Below, in pieces: positions 10,122 to 21,729 of a DNA stretch of 64,000 nucleotides (position 1 is the first letter of the stretch; every line of letters starts with the position of its first letter). Both the position numbers and the translations under genes were made by a program. This stretch comes from Liolophura sinensis (taxonomy: Eukaryota > Mollusca > Polyplacophora > Chitonida > Chitonidae): NCBI RefSeq assembly GCF_032854445.1, contig NC_088307.1, positions 2,666,001 to 2,730,000 of the forward strand, given 5' to 3'. The notes beneath the pieces are model-generated. The model was not told the DNA's origin and did not search any database. It worked only from the letters and a program-made list of their open reading frames with translations.

Positions 10122-12230
10122 CTCGAACCCTACCTTATTTTTGCTATCCACCGATTCCCTAAAACGTCCGAAATGCAATATGTCAAAGCCAGCAATGGTA
10201 AACCATCTTTCAACAGTAATCAAGCCGTTTAAACTTTGGATTCGGACGATTCAAATCAATGACTGCCATGTTTGGAATTTTTTTTTTCATCTTCGGGCAG
10301 GGTGATGGGCAGCGAAAATTTTATCCCACCCAACATTCTGTTTACCGAACATGTAATTCTTAAAGAGAATGTTGGGTAGGATAAAACTTTCGTTGCCTAT
10401 CGCGAACTTCTCCGCAATGTTCAAAGATGCTGGTTCAATCCCGGTCTTGGACAGGGTATTTGTAGATTCTATCTCTTTCTGCACTGATTATAAGGACCTT
10501 ACATGGTGGCAACAAACGGTCGACTGTACTCCTGCGGCAGTCTTTGCACAATCTTACGTTCGTTGAAGGTCGCCTTTACATTTGTTTTTTCTCCAACCAT
10601 AACATCGATCTCGATCGTAACTATTTAAGTGATAAAGTCTTGAGTATAGCCTTAAGCAACAATTAATCATTCAGTCATTCAGTTAGTCAACCAATATTTG
10701 ACTCTGTACGATACACTTTATACGTTCTATACACAGTGTGTCAGTCGCACCGTTCCACAACATTCTATCCGCGTTTACGTGATATGTTCACAGTCACATG
10801 GTGATATGGAAAAAACGAGATGACGGCTACATCATGCTGTTCCACATGTTCAACTTTGACCCCTAACCCCGGCCTAGATGACGTGGTAAGTTGTTGTTGT
10901 TGTAGGCCAAAGGAAAGACAATAAGCAGATTCAGCTCAAGAATTAAATTACATCGCCAAACATTCAGGTAATGTACGTGATGTACGTCTTCTCTACAATA
11001 CATTAAACATTCCAGCTTGTACACCTTCTTTAACCACTACTGCTGAAAATGAGTCATATATAATATTGTGTCACCATGGCAACCTCCGGTTCTGTGAGGT
11101 GGGGGCGGAGTTGTGGATGTTACTCCAAGCAGAAATTCTTCATTTCTTTCAAAAACTGACAAAACACTAACATATTGGTAACTGCCTTAAAACATTAACG
11201 GTAAACAGTATTAGTAATGATAACATTTTGTGTTGGGCACTGTTGCCAACTCTACGATAGGGAAGATCTGAGTTTTAACATTACGACGTCATGTTGAGGT
11301 TACTTTGTCCTGTAACATCGTCACTTTATGGTACAAGACAGTGCAAATTACCATGGGCGGGTATATAAAATAGTGGCATCCACGAAAGATGATTTTTCCC
11401 CCCTGACTTACCTTGTCACCCTTCTAAAATATGTATTTCAGGAAATATAAGTCATCTTTCGTGGATAAGTTTCATTATTGTATATCTGGCCGTGTTAAAA
11501 TGCACTAATTTGTCGCTCACAGGGCCGAAATGGATGTCACTCAGACATTATAGCATGAAAACTCGAAGCACTCGTATACTGTGAAGTGAATCTATTGCAT
11601 TCATCTACAAGTTTCATTGCGCACATATACAGTTTATAACGTCCCTAGAAATAGCCGTAATACTTTATACGAGACTAATTTGACGTAACCGCTTATAATA
11701 ACCACATTGAATGAGGGGAGGGCGTGCCTGAAGTCTATAGACAGGGGACTCGTGTTGAAAGCTGCCTGCTGAAACCGAAAAACATGCTCCATAATGAGTA
11801 TGGCTACCTCAAAAATTAACAAACATTTGTTACAAAAATGTACAAGCCCCGTGTGAGAATGATTTTCAGGACGAAAGAATTTAACAGTTATGACGTGTTA
11901 AATATAGCCTACTGAGTGATTAACTGTGATTCATTTTAATCACGTAGGAGAGTTTCTCAGTTTTTTTTTTCAGTTTTTGCGTAAGGATGTATTGAGATGG
12001 TTTGGTTAAAAAAAACTTTGATTTGTGTCATGTATCTTCTTTACAATGTAATGGTAAGACGGAAAAACGCTAAGAAGGGATTCCATGTTGAATGGTAACT
12101 TCAATTAAGACTACCTTATTTAAAATGTCATAAAATATAATTCGTCAACATTGTATAGCGATATATCCATATTTAATTGCGTTTGTGACTTTGGAAGGTT
12201 TTGATCGATGTTCATTTGCATTATTTTCAG
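10002..12230. other. Intron or intergenic, with a hairpin at 10308-10397
   Basis: No further recognisable coding exon. A GGTTCAATCCCGG motif near 10433 resembles a tRNA B box, so part of this may be a SINE. Confidence 0.4.
10308..10397. repeat. Inverted repeat, 32-bp arms
   Basis: Arms at 10308-10339 and 10366-10397 (TTTTATCC and ACCCAACATTCT shared) match at 29 of 32 positions around a 26-bp spacer. It could be the terminal inverted repeats of a deleted element or a fold-back. Confidence 0.75.
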
Positions 12231-12366
12231 ACATCTGGACCAGGCCATGCGCTCAGCGCTCAAATTCCAAAAACCGGTTACGACCATCGCATGTAATGCG
12301 CAAGCGCTTCTGGATTCTGCTTCCGATATCAACAAAACTCGTACGGGTCTGGCCACTGATGCCTGA
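12231..12366 (+). CDS. Possible terminal exon of the SnoaL-like gene
   Basis: A good acceptor (GCATTATTTTCAG) precedes 12231. One base completes the codon left by exon B (GA|A, Glu), after which 44 codons stay open to TGA at 12364. The translation (HLDQAMRSALKF, then QALLDSASDINKTRTG) looks helical and protein-like but does not resemble the usual C-terminal strands of DUF4440 proteins. The frame continues open for about 36 codons past the TGA. It may be an exon of another gene, an alternative end, or chance. The phase match is the main support. Confidence 0.3.
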
Positions 12367-12589
12367 GCTATTCATGCTAAAGCTTACTGCTCTGTACAGG
12401 AAGATGATGATACAGCTTTCCATTCCCGCTTTCAACTTTCAAACATTTATCAAAAGACTGAATCAAGACAAAACTAGTTTTGATCTTAAAAAAAAAACAA
12501 CAAAATCAACCAAAGGTTACCAAGGATTATATTAGTAGGTTGAACGATTCTGTAAAAATCCATGCGTCTCGGCTGAATGGTTTGAGTAA

Positions 12590-12790
12590 GACGGCGAAGG
12601 TTGTCTGGGAGGAACGATGTCAGTTGTCTGGGAGGAATGGTGAAAGTTGTCTGAGTGAAAGAAGAGGTACGTGAAGGTTGCCTCTGACTAAAGATGAAGG
12701 TTGTCTGGGCGAAAGGTGAAGACTGTCTGTGTGAAAGGTGAAGGTTTGGGGGGAAGTGAAAGTTGTCTGGGTGACACATGAAGTTTGTCT
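12590..12790. repeat. Degenerate purine-rich repeat
   Basis: Repeated GTGAAAGTTGTCTGGG-type units of about 20-27 bp, strongly G/A-biased on the plus strand. Confidence 0.7.
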
Positions 12791-12837
12791 ATGTACAACG
12801 TCATCAGTTTGTCCACCAAACGTCATCGCAAGGACCG

Positions 12838-12905
12838 GATTGAACAGAAGGCCTAAGCTACTGTAGGCGGGGTTCGAACTGTGCATCCTATAATCGTAAA
12901 CCACG
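12838..12905 (-). mobile_element. tRNA-like SINE head, degenerate
   Basis: On the minus strand GCGTGGTTTACGATTATAGG (A-box-like) is followed by CAGTTCGAACCCCGCC (B-box-like). It does not fold as a full tRNA. Confidence 0.4.
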
Positions 12906-13174
12906 CTATTATAGGAAATCCTTGGTCAAGAAACTGACACCGCCATACTCCGACAAAATGAGGTCATTATTGCACAACATAGCGTTAGTAGAAATAAGAA
13001 AACACTTGTTACATTTATTTTTGATTTAAACGGTGTTTAACGGCGAAATCTTGAAGTTTTTACTCATACACCAGCTGTCAAGGTTATGAACAGAGGAAAC
13101 CGGAGTGTCCTGGATGAAACATAACACCCTTTCACCAAGTAGCTGACAAACATGCTAAAGTCGCAGACAAATCA

Positions 13175-13232
13175 TTAAGGTCTGGATTCGAACCTGTACC
13201 CTACTGGTCAGAGATCGATCCACTTTGGATGA
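13175..13232 (-). mobile_element. tRNA-like SINE head
   Basis: The minus strand carries a perfect B box, GGTTCGAATCC, preceded by GACCAGTAGGGTACA. There is no intact acceptor stem, so I call it a SINE remnant rather than a tRNA gene. A similar degenerate plus-strand motif lies at about 13355. Confidence 0.4.
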
Positions 13233-14034
13233 ATTAATTACTTGGACAAAATACCTGTAATTTGTATGTACCTATAATAACGAATGGCCGCATAACGACA
13301 TTTACGAAACGAAAGCAGGTCGTGCTTTAATTAAGGTGCTTGTCTTCCAATTGCTAAGTGACCAGGCGCTCGGTTCCAATCCAATAACTCGGACAGGCAA
13401 CTTTTTACTTCCAATGGTCTCGCTACAATACAATATAATATATATATAATACAATATTACAGACTATATTACAGGATTAATCATTTATGTATTGCATCAT
13501 GGAAAACGTTTTGGATTTGAAAAACTACTAGTATATACTCGAACCCAAGTGAAGTTTCAAATGTCACAGACACCAAAGACATGTGTGCATGACGGGGGAT
13601 ACGATGCTTTGGCAAAGCCACACAGATTTCTTTATCACGCGATGGATAAATCCCGGATAAACTTGGCAAAGCTGCATGTTGTAGATAAAAGCCGATGAAG
13701 GTTTTTGTTTGGTCTTACATGACGTTAGCCGCATACACGAATATGATTTATGTCACAGTAACCTTAACTTACCAAAGATAAGTGGTTTTAATCCGGTATC
13801 CACCACTCATGAAAATGGTACAAAAAATAAAAACATTCAAATGAGTAAATTAGTCATTTACGAAGGAAAATCTTCACGTAGCCTACACTTGAGACACAGC
13901 CTCCTGCCCGGTTACTGCAATGACTGACGTGACCACCAGACAGATGAGAGTTATAAAATGAGCCGTTCCCCGATACTATGGTTGTGTGCACGACCTTAAA
14001 TATACTTTCCATTGGTCTTTATTAATAATCAGAT
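13233..14034. other. Unassigned sequence
   Basis: Short frames only; a TATATA tract near 13440. No exon with convincing splice sites or domain was seen. Confidence 0.4.
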
Positions 14035-14265
14035 ATGATTTGATTGATTGGTGTTTTACCCCGTACTCAAGAATATTTCACTGATACGATGGCTACCAGC
14101 ATTATGGTGGGAGGAAGCCGGGGAGAGCCCTGGGAAACCCGCGACAATCCGCAGGTGGCTGCAGACCTTCTTACGTATGGCCGGAGAGGAAGTCAGCAAG
14201 AGCTCGACTTTTCCCGGTCAGGATGTGGCCAATACTATCCCTAGGGCTCAACGTATGACACCCTA
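14035..14265 (+). mobile_element. SINE (AATATTTCAC family), best copy
   Basis: Starts GATTGATTGGTGTTTTAC and contains ACTCAAGAATATTTCAC, CCAGCATTATGGTGGGAGG, CGACAATCCGCAGGTGGC and GGCCGGAGAGGAAGTCAG. I recognise this as a widespread repeat of molluscan and related genomes. Other copies in this window are shorter or inverted. Confidence 0.65.
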
Positions 14266-14965
14266 ATATCGCGTTATTCTGAGTTGTGTTCGAACTTTCC
14301 TTCTACATGTCGATAAAGCCGTATTATTGTATGTACAAAATATTATTTTCTAATTAACGTAATGCACTGCTGGTCCCACATCACAAAGCAGTCTCAGATT
14401 TGAGTCAAAATTTCAAATCAGTTTAAAATTGTTATTTCTTACTAGATAATATCAAAATATTGCTTAACAACGTAAATTCTGGGCAAGTTATTGTAAAAAA
14501 AAATTTCAGTTAAAATAATAGAAAGGAACATACAAAGTTTAACGACTGAAATTTTGTATTAAATCTAAGATCGCTTCGTGAATCCGGGGCCATAACAGTA
14601 ATTTCTTTTTTCGGGATTTAAAGAACAACATTTAAGACATTCTGCCTGTATCCATGGTTGCTGAACATCATTTATAACATTACTCCGTGTTATGCTGAAA
14701 TGTCTCATGTATATCATTTATATTTCGGTAATAAAATCGAAGAAAAAAACATTGAGACATATTAAGTTTGTTTTCGTCTTCGTGGAAGATGCCTGAGTGT
14801 GGTGGGGGGGGGGGGGGGGAGGTGACACATGCAATGAACAGGGCCCACTTTCACAAAATTTCGTACATCAGTTTTTTTCACAACTTGTTCCATAAACCAC
14901 ATCACCTTATGGTGCTACAACCCAGACAACGTCATCTATGAAAGAAGTTACGAGAAATTTGATTT
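14266..14965. other. Unassigned A/T-rich sequence
   Basis: No exon recognised; contains the G16 run at 14804-14819. Confidence 0.4.
14804..14819 (+). repeat. G16 homopolymer
   Basis: Sixteen consecutive G residues preceded by GTGTGGT; a potential quadruplex and a likely assembly or length-polymorphism site. Confidence 0.9.
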
Positions 14966-15215
14966 ACGAATGAATGAATGAATGCATGCTTGGGGTTTAG
15001 CGTCCCACTTACCAATTTTTCAGTCATATAACGACGAGGAGTCATTAGGTGTGTGTACATATACTGTGTCTTCTTGTGGCAGGGCAAGTTCATGAGGCGA
15101 GCAACAAGTACTATTTTTAAAGCCTTTGGTACGACCCGACCTGGGCTTGATATCGGGTCTCCCGATTTCGAGTCGGGCGCTCTAACCTTTAGTCAACCGA
15201 AGCGGTCTTGATTTA
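14966..15215 (-). mobile_element. tRNA-derived SINE, near full length
   Basis: On the minus strand the head at about 15215-15130 has a tRNA-like core: TTGACTAAAGGTTAGAGCG, then an anticodon-type stem CCCGA/TCGGG around loop CTCGAAA, then a degraded B box (GATATCAAGCC). The element ends with GACGCTAAACCCCAAGC and a CATTCATTCATTCATT tail (forward 14968-14990). The tail type matches the plus-strand SINE at 61675-61900. Confidence 0.7.
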
Positions 15216-15489
15216 CAAAATTTTGTGACAGTGGCATCAGGATGATGGGTAAGTGGCTGACGTCATGCTACTCTATCCTGATAGTACCCCTAAGCTATGA
15301 CTTCATAGCAAGAATCATTAGGGTCGAGAGCGTTTGGACTAATAGCTAGATACGGGCCTCTGAATAGAATATCCCTAAATCTGAATGAAGCTTACGGTTA
15401 GGTTTAAATTGTCTCTGTATTAGCAGTGGATTTGTTTACCGAACAAAAAAAATTCAAAGTGTGTTGCTAGTGGATAAATCAGACAGACT

Positions 15490-17001
15490 AGTTATCTGTA
15501 TTGGAGTGAACACATCACTAGGCAACCTGCGCCACTGTTGTACCAACATGGCGCCCAGCTCTTGACCATTCTGCGGTTGACGTCCAATAGCATCCGGATA
15601 GGTTGACGTCCAATAGCATCCGGATACGTGCCCTGTGCGATTGAGGTCAGTTGATCACGACTCCCTCTCCATGACGCCAATAACCACACTTTGCATGAAA
15701 GTTCGTGTCAAAACACCTGTGTGTGTTGTTGCATTGTCATGTTGGCATTGGAGGCCTGGACCATAATTAAGGGTCCATGACATCAGCTCTGGGTCAAGGA
15801 CCTGGTGACAATACCCAGCTGCATTCAGGTTCCCACGAAAAACATGTGAGCGCACGTTCCAGCAGAAAGCTTCCCAAATCATTAAGCTACCAAAGAACGG
15901 AGCACTGGCCGTGACGTTCACCACTTCGACGCCAAGCTCGAACTCTTCCATCGGCAAATCGCAGTGTAAATAAAACATGATTCGTCGTTAAACAAAACCC
16001 TATTCCATTGACTCCGGTTCCAGCACAGGTGAAACTGTGCCCAGTGTTGACGTTCATTATGGTTTACCTGTGTCAGAATCGGACAAAAGGACGTCGGGCA
16101 CAAAGATTGTCGTAAATAAAACATGATTCGTCGTTAAACACAACCCTATTCCATTGACTCCGGTTCCAGCACAGGTGAAACTGTGCCCAGTCTTGACGTT
16201 CATTATGGTTTACCTGTGTCAGAATCGGACAAAAGGACGTCCGGCACAAAGATTGTCGTAAATAAAACATGATTCGTCGTTAAACACAACCCTATTCCAT
16301 TGACTCCGGTTCCAGCACAAGTGAAACTGTGCCCAGTGTATACGTTCAATATGGTTTACCTGTGTCAGAATCGGGCATAAGGACGTCGGGCGCGAAGATT
16401 GTCAGCGCGCAAGCACTTTCGAATGTTTTGGACTGTTACGCGACCCAAAACAGTGTGTTATTACCGCTTGACGTTGCAGTCGTAAAACGATTATGCAACG
16501 GAGGTAACCGAATTTGAGTGTCATCGACATCTGTCGTCACATGTGGCCGTCCACTGGCCACAGACCCCCATTAATTTTCCATAAGGGACAATGTTAACGT
16601 TTAGCGCTGTAGGTCAGTCCCAAACTTTCCGTGGCCAATAACGACGGGGGCTGGGATGGGTATCTCGCATCGCCAAGGGGACGTCACCGGTAGCCTCATC
16701 ATCTCCTTGTGTCGCCCAAAATTTCAAAGTTTCATCATTAAAACTGAGAAAACTGAGAGAGAGTCCCAAAGCTGAGACAATTTCCATCATTTTTATACCA
16801 AGCATGCACCTGTACACCAAAAATGGCAAGCTGGCAACGAAAAAAGACTTTACACCCTAAAGCACACAGAATTACAATTGTCCTCCCGAAAAACGGAAGT
16901 TGTAATTGGTTACAGCATGCCCCTGACCTGGAGCGGTCAGATGTTCCCGTTTGATGAACACGTGTCCTCAGGTTGTGAATTGTCCATCTACTGCATCCCA
17001 T
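15490..17001 (-). mobile_element. Degenerate Tc1/mariner transposon
   Basis: Fragments of a Tc1-type transposase occur in order on the minus strand. First an HTH segment (GCSRWTIHNLRTRVHQTG, then DRSRSG) near 17000-16900. Then CPILTQVNHNERQHWAQFHL and WNRVLFNDESCF, the first catalytic Asp region (D in NDES), near 16100. Then FGSLMIWEAF and QHDNATTHTGVL, the second Asp region, near 15880-15720. Finally a C-terminal LVQQWRRLPSD near 15530. Frameshifts and stops interrupt all parts, and a 146-bp internal triplication destroys the frame. I could not define terminal inverted repeats or a TA duplication. Confidence 0.8.
15971..16408. repeat. 146-bp tandem triplication inside the Tc1 element
   Basis: The block starting TAAAACATGATTCGTCG recurs at 15971, 16117 and 16263, exactly 146 bp apart. 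It covers the transposase segment with the WNRV.FNDES motif. Copies one and two are nearly identical; copy three diverges after about 16330. Confidence 0.9.
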
Positions 17002-18337
17002 GGCAAGTATAAGTCACAGCAGACTGATGCAAGGCAACTGCGCTTTCAACATTTGTAAGGCGTGGCAGGAGAATCTCTTACGGATTGTTATCGTGTAGTC
17101 TGGTTCGTACAGGTATATAAAAATAAAATTCAAGGAGAATTGAATTCAAGGCTAGTTTAAACATACCATGGTGCAAATTATAGACTATATTTTAAGTCTG
17201 AATTATAGATTTAATCTGCATGCATGTATATTGACATATATATATATATATATTGTATATACTGCCCTTCACCTTTGTAATGCGACACATTCTTTGACCC
17301 AGCCTTGGCTCAGTAACAAAAAAAAAAACAAAAAAGAAAAAAAAAAACGCAGGGCTTCTTCTGGGTCAGTATTTTTTTTAGCCACTCATCAGATTTTGTA
17401 GTAAATACTATTTTTCTTTAGCCATACTTCCTTAACGGCCATGGCTCTTGTAGGTCTCCTTCTGTAATTTGTTTATCTGCCATGGTGTAGCTGCTAGAAT
17501 CGGTTTGGTCTCTTCCAGCTATATCTCTAGTTACGTTTATAACAATTGCCCGCAAAATAATGGACCAATGCTTGGCAGCATGTTTTTGTGTTTTGAAAAA
17601 AAAAATCAATCTTTTTTTCAACCTATCTGTAGGATCCTAGTAAAATGTAATTTTCTCTATCAGAAAAATTTATGAAATTAATTTGTGACAATTGAGTTTA
17701 TTTAAATGGGACATTATGATTTGTACATTGGAGTAACACAGTCTGACACGAGAAAAAGAGATGGCGTACACATTTATTTATCGGCACATACTCTAAAACG
17801 TTTAATTAACTTCGGATAAAAAAAATAGTTTATTAAGTGGAAAAGTTTAAAATTTTTCATGGGAGGTAACTTCCTTTACAGGTGTAACTCTACCTTGATT
17901 TACTTCTCTTGAAATTTCTCTTTTTTTACATTTGGCAATGAAATGCATCCCCCAAAATGCCATGATTCCCATTCGTTATTTAACAAAAATGATTTCAAGC
18001 GTTATTTACAGTAAGTCAACATGCAACAATGCTGAACTCCATTTGTAGATTTCTGTCAAGTAATCGCCATACAACTGTGTTGTTGTTGTTTCGCCGAGAT
18101 GAGGTCGTTTGAAATGAAAGTAAGTGAATTATTTTCATAAGAAAAACTGCGAAAAACTGCTAAAACCCCAGAAACTCTTATGGCAAATTTTGTATAACCT
18201 TTGTATTTTTTCTTAAGTAAATAAATTTGTCGCCAAAAACATTCGCATTTTTTCAAATTTTATCACCATTCCAAAAAATTGTTCTAAATTTGCGACAATG
18301 GCCAGTGCTAGCGGAAGCCCCGATTATGGGAGAATTA
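17002..18337. other. Unassigned sequence
   Basis: Contains a TA microsatellite (17239-17254) and A-rich tracts (17320-17347). No convincing exon. Confidence 0.4.
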
Positions 18338-18987
18338 AGCTGAGATTCCATATACGCGGTATGCGGTTTGCGGTATACGCCACGCGGTACGCGGATACGG
18401 CATGCGGTATGCGCTTTCTCTGATTCCATTTATGCGGTAACCTATGCGTTTTCTTTCATTCATGGTGCGTTTTTATCAGAGCAAACATGTCGCATTCCTC
18501 CATTTCACGACGTGTGGCTTTAAAGCAAGATTCAGACCTTGCCATAATAGCAATGTCATATAAGTTGTTGCAACTAAAGAAGCGTAAAAAGAGAAAACAC
18601 CGATGGTGGGTCCACAGTATTTTGCGGCAAAGAGCTCAGCAGGGAGCTTTCCGAAAACTTGGTCTCGGAATTGCAGCTGGATGGAGAAAAATTCCAACAG
18701 TACTTTCCTCTAACCAGAGAACAATTCAAACAAGTTCCGACCACGTGTAGGGGAAACACCCCACCAGTGACGTCATTTCTTGGGATACCCTGTCCGGTTT
18801 TGAAAACGCATACCGCACCGATCGCTACATGATGCGATTGATTTTGCCGTATACGTTTCCGCATGAAAAAACGGATCCGCGACCGTACCTATGGAATCAT
18901 TGCAACTTATTTTAACTATTTCAATTTTTTGCCGCGTACCGCATACCGCGTACCGTATACCGCTACCGCATGTAAGGAATCTCAGCT
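18338..18987 (+). mobile_element. PIF/Harbinger-type element, 650 bp
   Basis: Perfect 12-bp terminal inverted repeats (AGCTGAGATTCC at 18338, GGAATCTCAGCT ending 18987) are flanked on both sides by TTA (18335-18337 and 18988-18990), the target duplication of PIF/Harbinger elements. Subterminal regions on both ends are built of GCGGTATGCGG/ACGCGGTA short repeats in inverted orientation. The interior carries a remnant of a HARBI1-like protein. Confidence 0.85.
18487..18900 (+). pseudogene. HARBI1-like transposase N-terminal remnant
   Basis: Starts MSHSSISRR and contains KRKHRWWVHSILRQR and QQGAFRKL, the conserved 'R.WWVHP....R...G.F..L' opening of HARBI1-type nucleases. About 55 residues later the homology moves to the next frame: LDGEKFQQYFPLTREQFKQV, corresponding to the family's 'D...F..YFR.....F..LL'. 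So there is a one-base frameshift near 18665. The catalytic DDE domain is absent, so the element is non-autonomous. Confidence 0.75.
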
Positions 18988-19029
18988 TTATCAGCGAGCT
19001 CCCGATGTATAGACTCAGCGGTCAGCGGA

Positions 19030-19175
19030 CGATATTTAAGTTCGGGATAAACTAAGATTTTCAAGGAGTTTCCAGGAGTATTTGTCTTTTTTAAAGACTT
19101 TCAAATACTGGAAATTGAAATTGTATTTTCAAGCACTTTCAAAAGAGTTTCAAGGACTTTGCGCACCCTGGTAGT
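19030..19175 (-). mobile_element. hAT-like terminal fragment
   Basis: On the minus strand it begins CCAGGGTGCGCAAAGTCC and continues with TTGAAA-rich motifs (AGTGCTTGAAAAT). This end type, CAGGG then TTGAAAG repeats, is common in hAT-derived MITEs. A related fragment lies at 22975-23110. Confidence 0.5.
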
Positions 19176-19733
19176 ATATCTTCACACGTCTTGGTGGTCA
19201 GCCATATGAAATTGTGCTCACGTGACCTCGCACAAATGCAGGATCGCGATTTCAGAAAAGCTCGTGTTGTAATGGTTGGATGCGTCAGGTTAGACCCGGC
19301 CATTATGGTATTCGTCCATAGTAAGTCCGGACTGAATGCTAAAGAATCATCAGTTAACCAGTGAAAAAGTAACAATGGATTTCCCGTGCAAGTCCGACAA
19401 CTCTATCAAGCAATTAATTTCCTGTACGTGATAATACCACATACAAACATTTATAAAAGAAAACAACTCAAACATAAACACATACATCGTCCTTTCAGTG
19501 ATTTTTATTACACAGGGTAATAAAATCAAGGCATTTGAAAAGCAGACACATTAAAACATTTGCGTAGTAAAACAACTACATGTACAGTTTTCATACATGC
19601 GCAGTGATAACACGTACTTACAATAGCATTTAACACAATGTATAGGCAGTATTGTCGAATATCAGCAAGGGAGACAGTGTGACCTTCCGAGCTGCCAATC
19701 AAGAACATGTCTTGACCTAGTATTCCGTCTATC

Positions 19734-19907
19734 TTAATCCCAGATTTGACCAATCACAATACTGTTGCTAATAGGGTCAACCGGATGTCCCATATAACGG
19801 TTAAAAATGTTGACCTTGATGTCGCAACGGCTGTCACCATGAAAGGCACGAACAAGCAATGTTGTCATGAGACGGGGCGGAGGGACATTGGATCTATCCA
19901 CTGGTAT
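19734..19907 (-). CDS. Possible terminal exon, unknown protein
   Basis: After an acceptor-like TTTGTGTGACCAG, 57 codons stay open to TAA at 19734. The translation has the look of a real protein (PPPRLMTTLLVRAFHGDSRC, then DIKVNIFNRYMGHPVDP). Just beyond, in another frame, GIKIDGILGQDMFLIGSSEG is also protein-like, so a frameshift is possible. I do not recognise the family and found no partner exons upstream (20-23.7 kb). Confidence 0.25.
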   Translation of the reverse strand: MPVDRSNVPPPRLMTTLLVRAFHGDSRCDIKVNIFNRYMGHPVDPISNSIVIGQIWD

Positions 19908-19940
19908 CTGGTCACACAAATTCGACCAAAATACATACAT

Positions 19941-21729
19941 AAACTTGAAACATGTCAGTACAAGTCGTAAACAATACAGGCTTATATATGTACCTCAAGT
20001 TCTAGCTCTGTGAACGGTTGGCCATATGCCCAGCTTAGCTTCCACATTAATTATTTCTGAAGGTTAAGCTGGGATAAATGGAGCAAATCTCAGATCCACT
20101 CCAGCTCAAGAAGACGTCCGCATATAAGAGGTAATGACTGATACATGTAGTTTTGGATTGCTACAAAAACTGCTTGTCTCATAAAAACTAAAGTTTTACA
20201 AGCCGTGGTCATTTGATGCACATCTCAAATGTACTGTCATTCTTCCACCTTTCCGCATGTTTGCAAGGTGTTTATTCAAACATAAATCCAAAATCAAATT
20301 AACAATGTGCATAAATTGCGATGAAAGTTGCTCTTTTACATGCGAAAAGGTTGAGGAATTACAGAATATAAGATTTAGAAAACATTAAAAGTGGCATCTT
20401 TACACATATGTCCCATCAAGTCCACCATCACAAAATAAACACCACTTCTGAAACACACATAAACAGTGCTTCAGATCAATCGTATGTGGATAGTTTAACA
20501 GCATTTTCTACCAGCACCATCTGAAATATTTTGTAAAATCTTGATTTTGGAAAAATATGTATTTGCCTTACACTGCATTAAATGCGCACTGCGCATTTGC
20601 ATTAAGAAGGCATTTTAATACCTGGGAGTAGTTTTACATGTAAGTGTACGGAGACTGTTCCTGGTTACACTTTAGAAAGTGTTTACTTAATGCTGAGATA
20701 ATACATATTCACACCTTAATTTTCGTAAAAAAAAAATCAAAACAACAAAAAAAAAACAAAAAATTTCTTCACAAATTACAAACATAATCCAATTAATCAA
20801 AAATATACATTGTATCTTTTATCAACTATTGAACTATTATGTTAAAATATTTATATCTTTCATTGTGTCAAAAATGTAAACAAATTTTATCACACTTTGT
20901 ATTTTTGGTACATTATTAAAGCTGAATTAGGGCTTACTCTGGAATACACACAGCATTTTCAGTTTTCGCATACCATTAACATACACAGAGGAGATATGGC
21001 TTTGTTTTGAACTTGCAGACAGATAAAGGTGTCACACATACTAGTAACCATAGAAACCAACATCCATTTTGCCACAAATGTCTGTGTACCAGTACTTTTT
21101 CAATCTCTTTCTGAACATGCATCATTAACTACCACAAAACTGCCATTTCATCACTCTCCTTCACAACTTTAGTCAACTGATAAAAGTATGCATTTTATAA
21201 ACAACAGAAAATAATAAAATAGAAATAAAACACACACATCGTTTTATAAAAAATCAAAGGAATCAACATTCTTCATTCAAAACCTCTTGTTTTAAAATGT
21301 CAACATAAATACCTTAAAGATCCAATGTATCAAAAATATTGAACAATTCAGTCTTGTTTTTTGGTTCAACTAAACACTTGCCTAAAACACACAAAAATGT
21401 ACAGTTTAACTTGCAACATCACAGGTAACATGGGTACATACAGGTATGTAAAATAGTTGAGCTTAAAAGGTATTAAAGGGTAATTTCCTGGTCCTTAGTA
21501 ATGTTCACAACACACATAACTATCTCCTACAGAGGGGACATTATAAATACACACATCAAAAGTATTACAAAACATCCGTGGTTTGCCTGGCCCATCTGAT
21601 AGTAGGAGAAGTACTGATTGATTAATTGTTTACCCCGTTGTAGTCGTGTAAGTGCAAATTGCACTTGCCGTGAACTGTTTACCTAAAGTACATGTATACA
21701 CTAATGTCAAGCCACTTTAGCGTGTAATC
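19941..21729. other. Unassigned A/T-rich sequence
   Basis: A-rich low complexity near 20726-20765. No exon recognised. Part of it could be 3' UTR of the PPT2-like gene: minus-strand AATAAA signals (forward TTTATT) occur at about 20266 and 19504. That would be a very long UTR and I cannot confirm it. Confidence 0.35.

Noticed and set aside
15130-15215. Functional tRNA gene (Ser-type anticodon loop)
   Set aside because: B box is degenerate, no acceptor stem, and the sequence continues into a SINE body with a CATT tail.
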